Positions 61,524 to 64,000 of a DNA stretch of 64,000 bases are shown piece by piece. How positions within the stretch are numbered: position 1 is the stretch's first letter; each line of letters starts with the position of its first letter. Made by a program: the position numbers and the translations under genes. Source of the stretch: Actibacterium lipolyticum (lineage in GTDB: Bacteria > Pseudomonadota > Alphaproteobacteria > Rhodobacterales > Rhodobacteraceae). The stretch is from positions 55,264 to 119,263 of the forward strand of contig NZ_FXYE01000004.1 of the NCBI RefSeq assembly GCF_900184935.1, written 5' to 3'. A model generated the notes under the pieces. That model saw only the letters and a list, made by a program, of their open reading frames with translations, was not told the DNA's origin and did no database searches.

Positions 61524-64000
61524 TCAGCGCTTAACCGTGCGTTCGATGTTCAGGTTGAACCGACCGCGTTTTCGCCACTCGGAGCGGATCAGTTTTTCAA
61601 CTGCATCCAGACGCTGGCGCGCAGTCTCTCTGGACTCTCCTTTGCGGGTGTAGTTCAGGCGCAGAACCGATGGTTTTTGCTCTAGCTGACGAACAAGCGA
61701 TCCAACGCCGGCCTTCAGCGCGTCCACTGGTTCTGCCGTGCCGGACACAAAGGCCCCCGCCGACAGTTCCACATCGACCACATCCGTGATCCCTGCGCCG
61801 AAGTTGATCTTGGCAGACTTACCTGGCGTTACACGTACAACCCGTGGGTTTTCTGTGGTCACGCGGTAACCGGATGGAAGGCTGCGCTCGTCCACTTTCA
61901 GGATGAAGTTGGACCCGATCTTTTCAGGCAGCGACGCACAAGGAACGTTGAACCGGCCATGCTGATCGGTAGTGATCAGATCGCCATTCACGCCAACCAC
62001 ACGCACGCCCGCCAGACCGGTTTCACCCTTATCCTGATAGCCGTTGCCGTTGCGATCATCGAAGACCTTGCCGATCACGTCCGAGCAATCAAACACATGC
62101 TCAGGCTCTAGCCGCACCACGGCCTTCGCCTCGTTCGAGATCGCCTGACCCGTCACCGGATCAATCATCACAGTCCGGTTTGTCAGATCGCCCAGCTCAG
62201 CCGCCGTGGAAACACGCGCCGTCAAGACGATCGTCGTGGTCCCATTGGACAGCAGATCCTGGTTCGTCCATGTCAGACGACGACCATTGATCGAAGGTTC
62301 AACCTGTACGCCGTTCACCGTTGCCGACTCTGGCAGATACAGCATGCCAACCGGCAGCGTATCGACGATGTTCACGTCATTCCGGTCAATCCCGCCGTCA
62401 TTGTCGAACGTCAGGGTATAGACAACCGTGCCACCCTTTTCGACCGTGCTGCGATCTGCGGCTTTGGTGGCCCCAACATCCGCAGGATTGATTGCACAAT
62501 CACGCAGTGGGATGTTGTTGTTGAACACCGCAGGGTCGCCCGCCTGAATGTCGAAGGTGAAGTAGAAGCTTGGGTTCGCCGCTTCGCTGAAATCTGCCAG
62601 CTCACCGGTTGCACCGAACTCACCCGAACCAATCACGCGCGGATCCGTCGTAGTTGTGCCAGTGATCACATCAACCAGCGCCGATGGGCTGACCGCGCCA
62701 GCGGTTTCCAGACGGTTGGTCGATGCAATACCCGACGACGGATAGGTCACGTTCATCGTATAGGTGCCTGGCGAAGTCACGTACCACTGGTAGAACCCAG
62801 TCGAGCCGTCTTCCACAATCGTGATATTGGCGTTTGTACCAACACCCGACTGCGATCCACCCGGCCCACTGACCGTAACATCGCCACCCGACAGGATGCG
62901 GCCGTCTTCCTCGCAATAGAAGTAACCGGTTGGGTCATAGTCCCGTGCATCGACGATACCGTCGCCATCCCGGTCTTCCGTGCTGGATTCTTCCAGATCA
63001 AAGGCATTGTCGCCATCCACATCTTCCAGCGCCTGCTCAACCTCCGCTTCAAGCGGTTCAGGCAGTTCACTGGCCGTGATGAAGATAGAGTTCGCCTCGG
63101 ACGGCACCCCATTGGCAACCGAGAAGGTCAGCCCAATGGTAACTGTCGCGGTTTCACCCGGGGCCAGTTCCGCCAAGCCGCTGATCAGCTGCGTATCGGT
63201 CACACCGTCATAGTTCGGGTTAGCTGTCGCCGCACCCAAGCCAGAGACTGTGACCGTAGGCGTGCCATTCAACTCTGCCGGGCTTAGGAAAGTCGTCAGA
63301 TCGTCGACGATCCCCATCCCTGTCAGGGTGACGTTACCCTCGTTGGTGACTTCGACAACATACTCCGCATCATAGACCGTCGGGAATTGCTTATCCAGCG
63401 ATACCAGACCTTTAGACGCCGCCGCCGCCGGTGAACCCTCTAGCACAACAGCCGTCACATCGTCACTGCCTGTTGCATCATTCGGGTCATCCGACACAGC
63501 GTTGGAAGGCGCACCGGTTGGGTCGGTTGCGTCCACCTCGGCTGTCTGGCTGACGCCACCGGCGTCGATGTCGGACTGCTCCAGGATGTAGGTCGCGGTA
63601 TAGGTTGCAACTTCACCCGGCAGCAGCGTGCCCTCGGCAGAACCGGACGTGGCCGTGCCAAAGTCAGGACCTGTGGTCAGCGTCAGAACATTGCCATCCG
63701 CATCCGTCAGCGTCGGGCTGATCGCAACACCGTCAAGCGTCACGTTGCCGTTGTTGGACACCGTGTAGGTATAGGTGATCTCTTCACCGGCAACCACGGG
63801 CGTGCCAAGCGCAGACGTATCCGCAACCAGTTCCATTGACACAGCAGGTGCTGGCGCAAGCGGCGTCACAGTTGCATCGTCGCTGCCCGTCGCATCCGCA
63901 GGGTCATCCGACACAGCGTTGGAAGGCGCACCGGTTGGGTCGGTTGCGTCCACTTCGGCTGTTTGGCTGACGCCACCGGCGTCGATGTCGGACTGCTCCA
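61524..64000 (-). CDS. DUF11/SdrD-type repeat surface protein (N-terminus outside window)
   Basis: The C-terminal ~825 residues of a larger protein; the frame is open to the window edge. Tandem Ig-like DUF11 repeats (NNGNVTLDGVAIS, LLPGEVATYTATY) are followed by an Asp-rich Ca-binding-like segment (DVDGDNAFDLEES, DRDGDGIVDARDYDP). Further DUF11 units and an SdrD B-type domain (GKVFDDRNGNGYQDKGETG) follow, and then a basic C-terminal domain ending in IERTVKR. It is probably exported and works with the barrel protein 4 bp downstream. Conserved domains are clear; function as adhesin or surface layer is inferred. Confidence 0.82.
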   Translation of the reverse strand, partial: EQSDIDAGGVSQTAEVDATDPTGAPSNAVSDDPADATGSDDATVTPLAPAPAVSMELVADTSALGTPVVAGEEITYTYTVSNNGNVTLDGVAISPTLTDADGNVLTLTTGPDFGTATSGSAEGTLLPGEVATYTATYILEQSDIDAGGVSQTAEVDATDPTGAPSNAVSDDPNDATGSDDVTAVVLEGSPAAAASKGLVSLDKQFPTVYDAEYVVEVTNEGNVTLTGMGIVDDLTTFLSPAELNGTPTVTVSGLGAATANPNYDGVTDTQLISGLAELAPGETATVTIGLTFSVANGVPSEANSIFITASELPEPLEAEVEQALEDVDGDNAFDLEESSTEDRDGDGIVDARDYDPTGYFYCEEDGRILSGGDVTVSGPGGSQSGVGTNANITIVEDGSTGFYQWYVTSPGTYTMNVTYPSSGIASTNRLETAGAVSPSALVDVITGTTTTDPRVIGSGEFGATGELADFSEAANPSFYFTFDIQAGDPAVFNNNIPLRDCAINPADVGATKAADRSTVEKGGTVVYTLTFDNDGGIDRNDVNIVDTLPVGMLYLPESATVNGVQVEPSINGRRLTWTNQDLLSNGTTTIVLTARVSTAAELGDLTNRTVMIDPVTGQAISNEAKAVVRLEPEHVFDCSDVIGKVFDDRNGNGYQDKGETGLAGVRVVGVNGDLITTDQHGRFNVPCASLPEKIGSNFILKVDERSLPSGYRVTTENPRVVRVTPGKSAKINFGAGITDVVDVELSAGAFVSGTAEPVDALKAGVGSLVRQLEQKPSVLRLNYTRKGESRETARQRLDAVEKLIRSEWRKRGRFNLNIERTVKR
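63484..64000. repeat. 417-bp tandem repeat in the DUF11 protein
   Basis: The 100 bases at 63901-64000 match 63484-63583 with only two mismatches, giving a period of 417 bp (139 residues, one DUF11 unit). The near identity at silent positions points to recent duplication or gene conversion; the repeat continues past the window. Confidence 0.9.

Overview
The window looks like about 60%-GC chromosome of an alphaproteobacterium, most likely a Rhodobacterales (Roseobacter-group) member. This is inferred from the gene content and layout: phenylacetate operons, many TRAP/ABC acid-sugar genes, and compact operons with ATGA/GTGA stop-start overlaps. There are no tRNA, rRNA, CRISPR, transposase or integrase genes. 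Coding density is very high: no gene-free stretch exceeds about 210 bp, and the intergenic gaps hold the promoters, operators and hairpins listed here.

Region 1 (1-6,383) is phenylacetate degradation: paaG (5'-truncated)-paaI-paaK-paaR rightward, and paaABCDE (phenylacetyl-CoA epoxidase) leftward, with an 11-bp-arm inverted repeat upstream of paaA. Region 2 (6,516-10,146) is transketolase-transaldolase with a divergent DeoR-type regulator. Region 3 (10,181-20,880) is an unsaturated-uronate/oligosaccharide locus: kduD, a four-gene ABC importer, an unassigned 828-aa protein, kduI, a GH105 hydrolase, and a divergent LacI regulator.

Region 4 (20,983-57,931) is a long acid-sugar catabolic island. 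A TRAP operon carries an enolase-superfamily dehydratase, a PhyH-type dioxygenase, a DMT transporter, an SDR and an FAH-family hydrolase (a dehydratase, dehydrogenase, diketo-hydrolase route). Then follow GntR and LysR regulators, a split transketolase with an SDR, an SAF-domain oxidoreductase, and an L-threonate/tetronate operon (ltnD-otnK-otnC-uxaA-otnI). Next come a galactarolactone-cycloisomerase-like enzyme, an IlvD/EDD dehydratase with two SDRs, an RraA-like protein, a second PhyH operon, an idonate-dehydrogenase-like operon ending in denD, a 2-hydroxyacid dehydrogenase, and finally a D-apionate module: a RuBisCO-like protein with intact KDDE motif, a DUF1537 kinase, apnO and its GntR regulator. 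Five intergenic regions of the island share the palindrome TGGTATACCA (or its GGTATACC core), the core of the enterobacterial UxuR/ExuR operator. The island is therefore probably one regulon controlled by the FCD-type GntR at 29,409.

Region 5 (58,094-64,000) encodes a large outer-membrane protein and the C-terminal part of a large DUF11/SdrD-type repeat surface protein.

Taken together, KduI/KduD/GH105 would process lyase products of uronate polysaccharides, and the island would take the acid sugars derived from them, plus the branched sugar acid D-apionate, to pyruvate, DHAP, 3-phosphoglycerate and C2 acids. A pectin, possibly apiose-bearing (seagrass or duckweed apiogalacturonan), is a plausible but unproven source.
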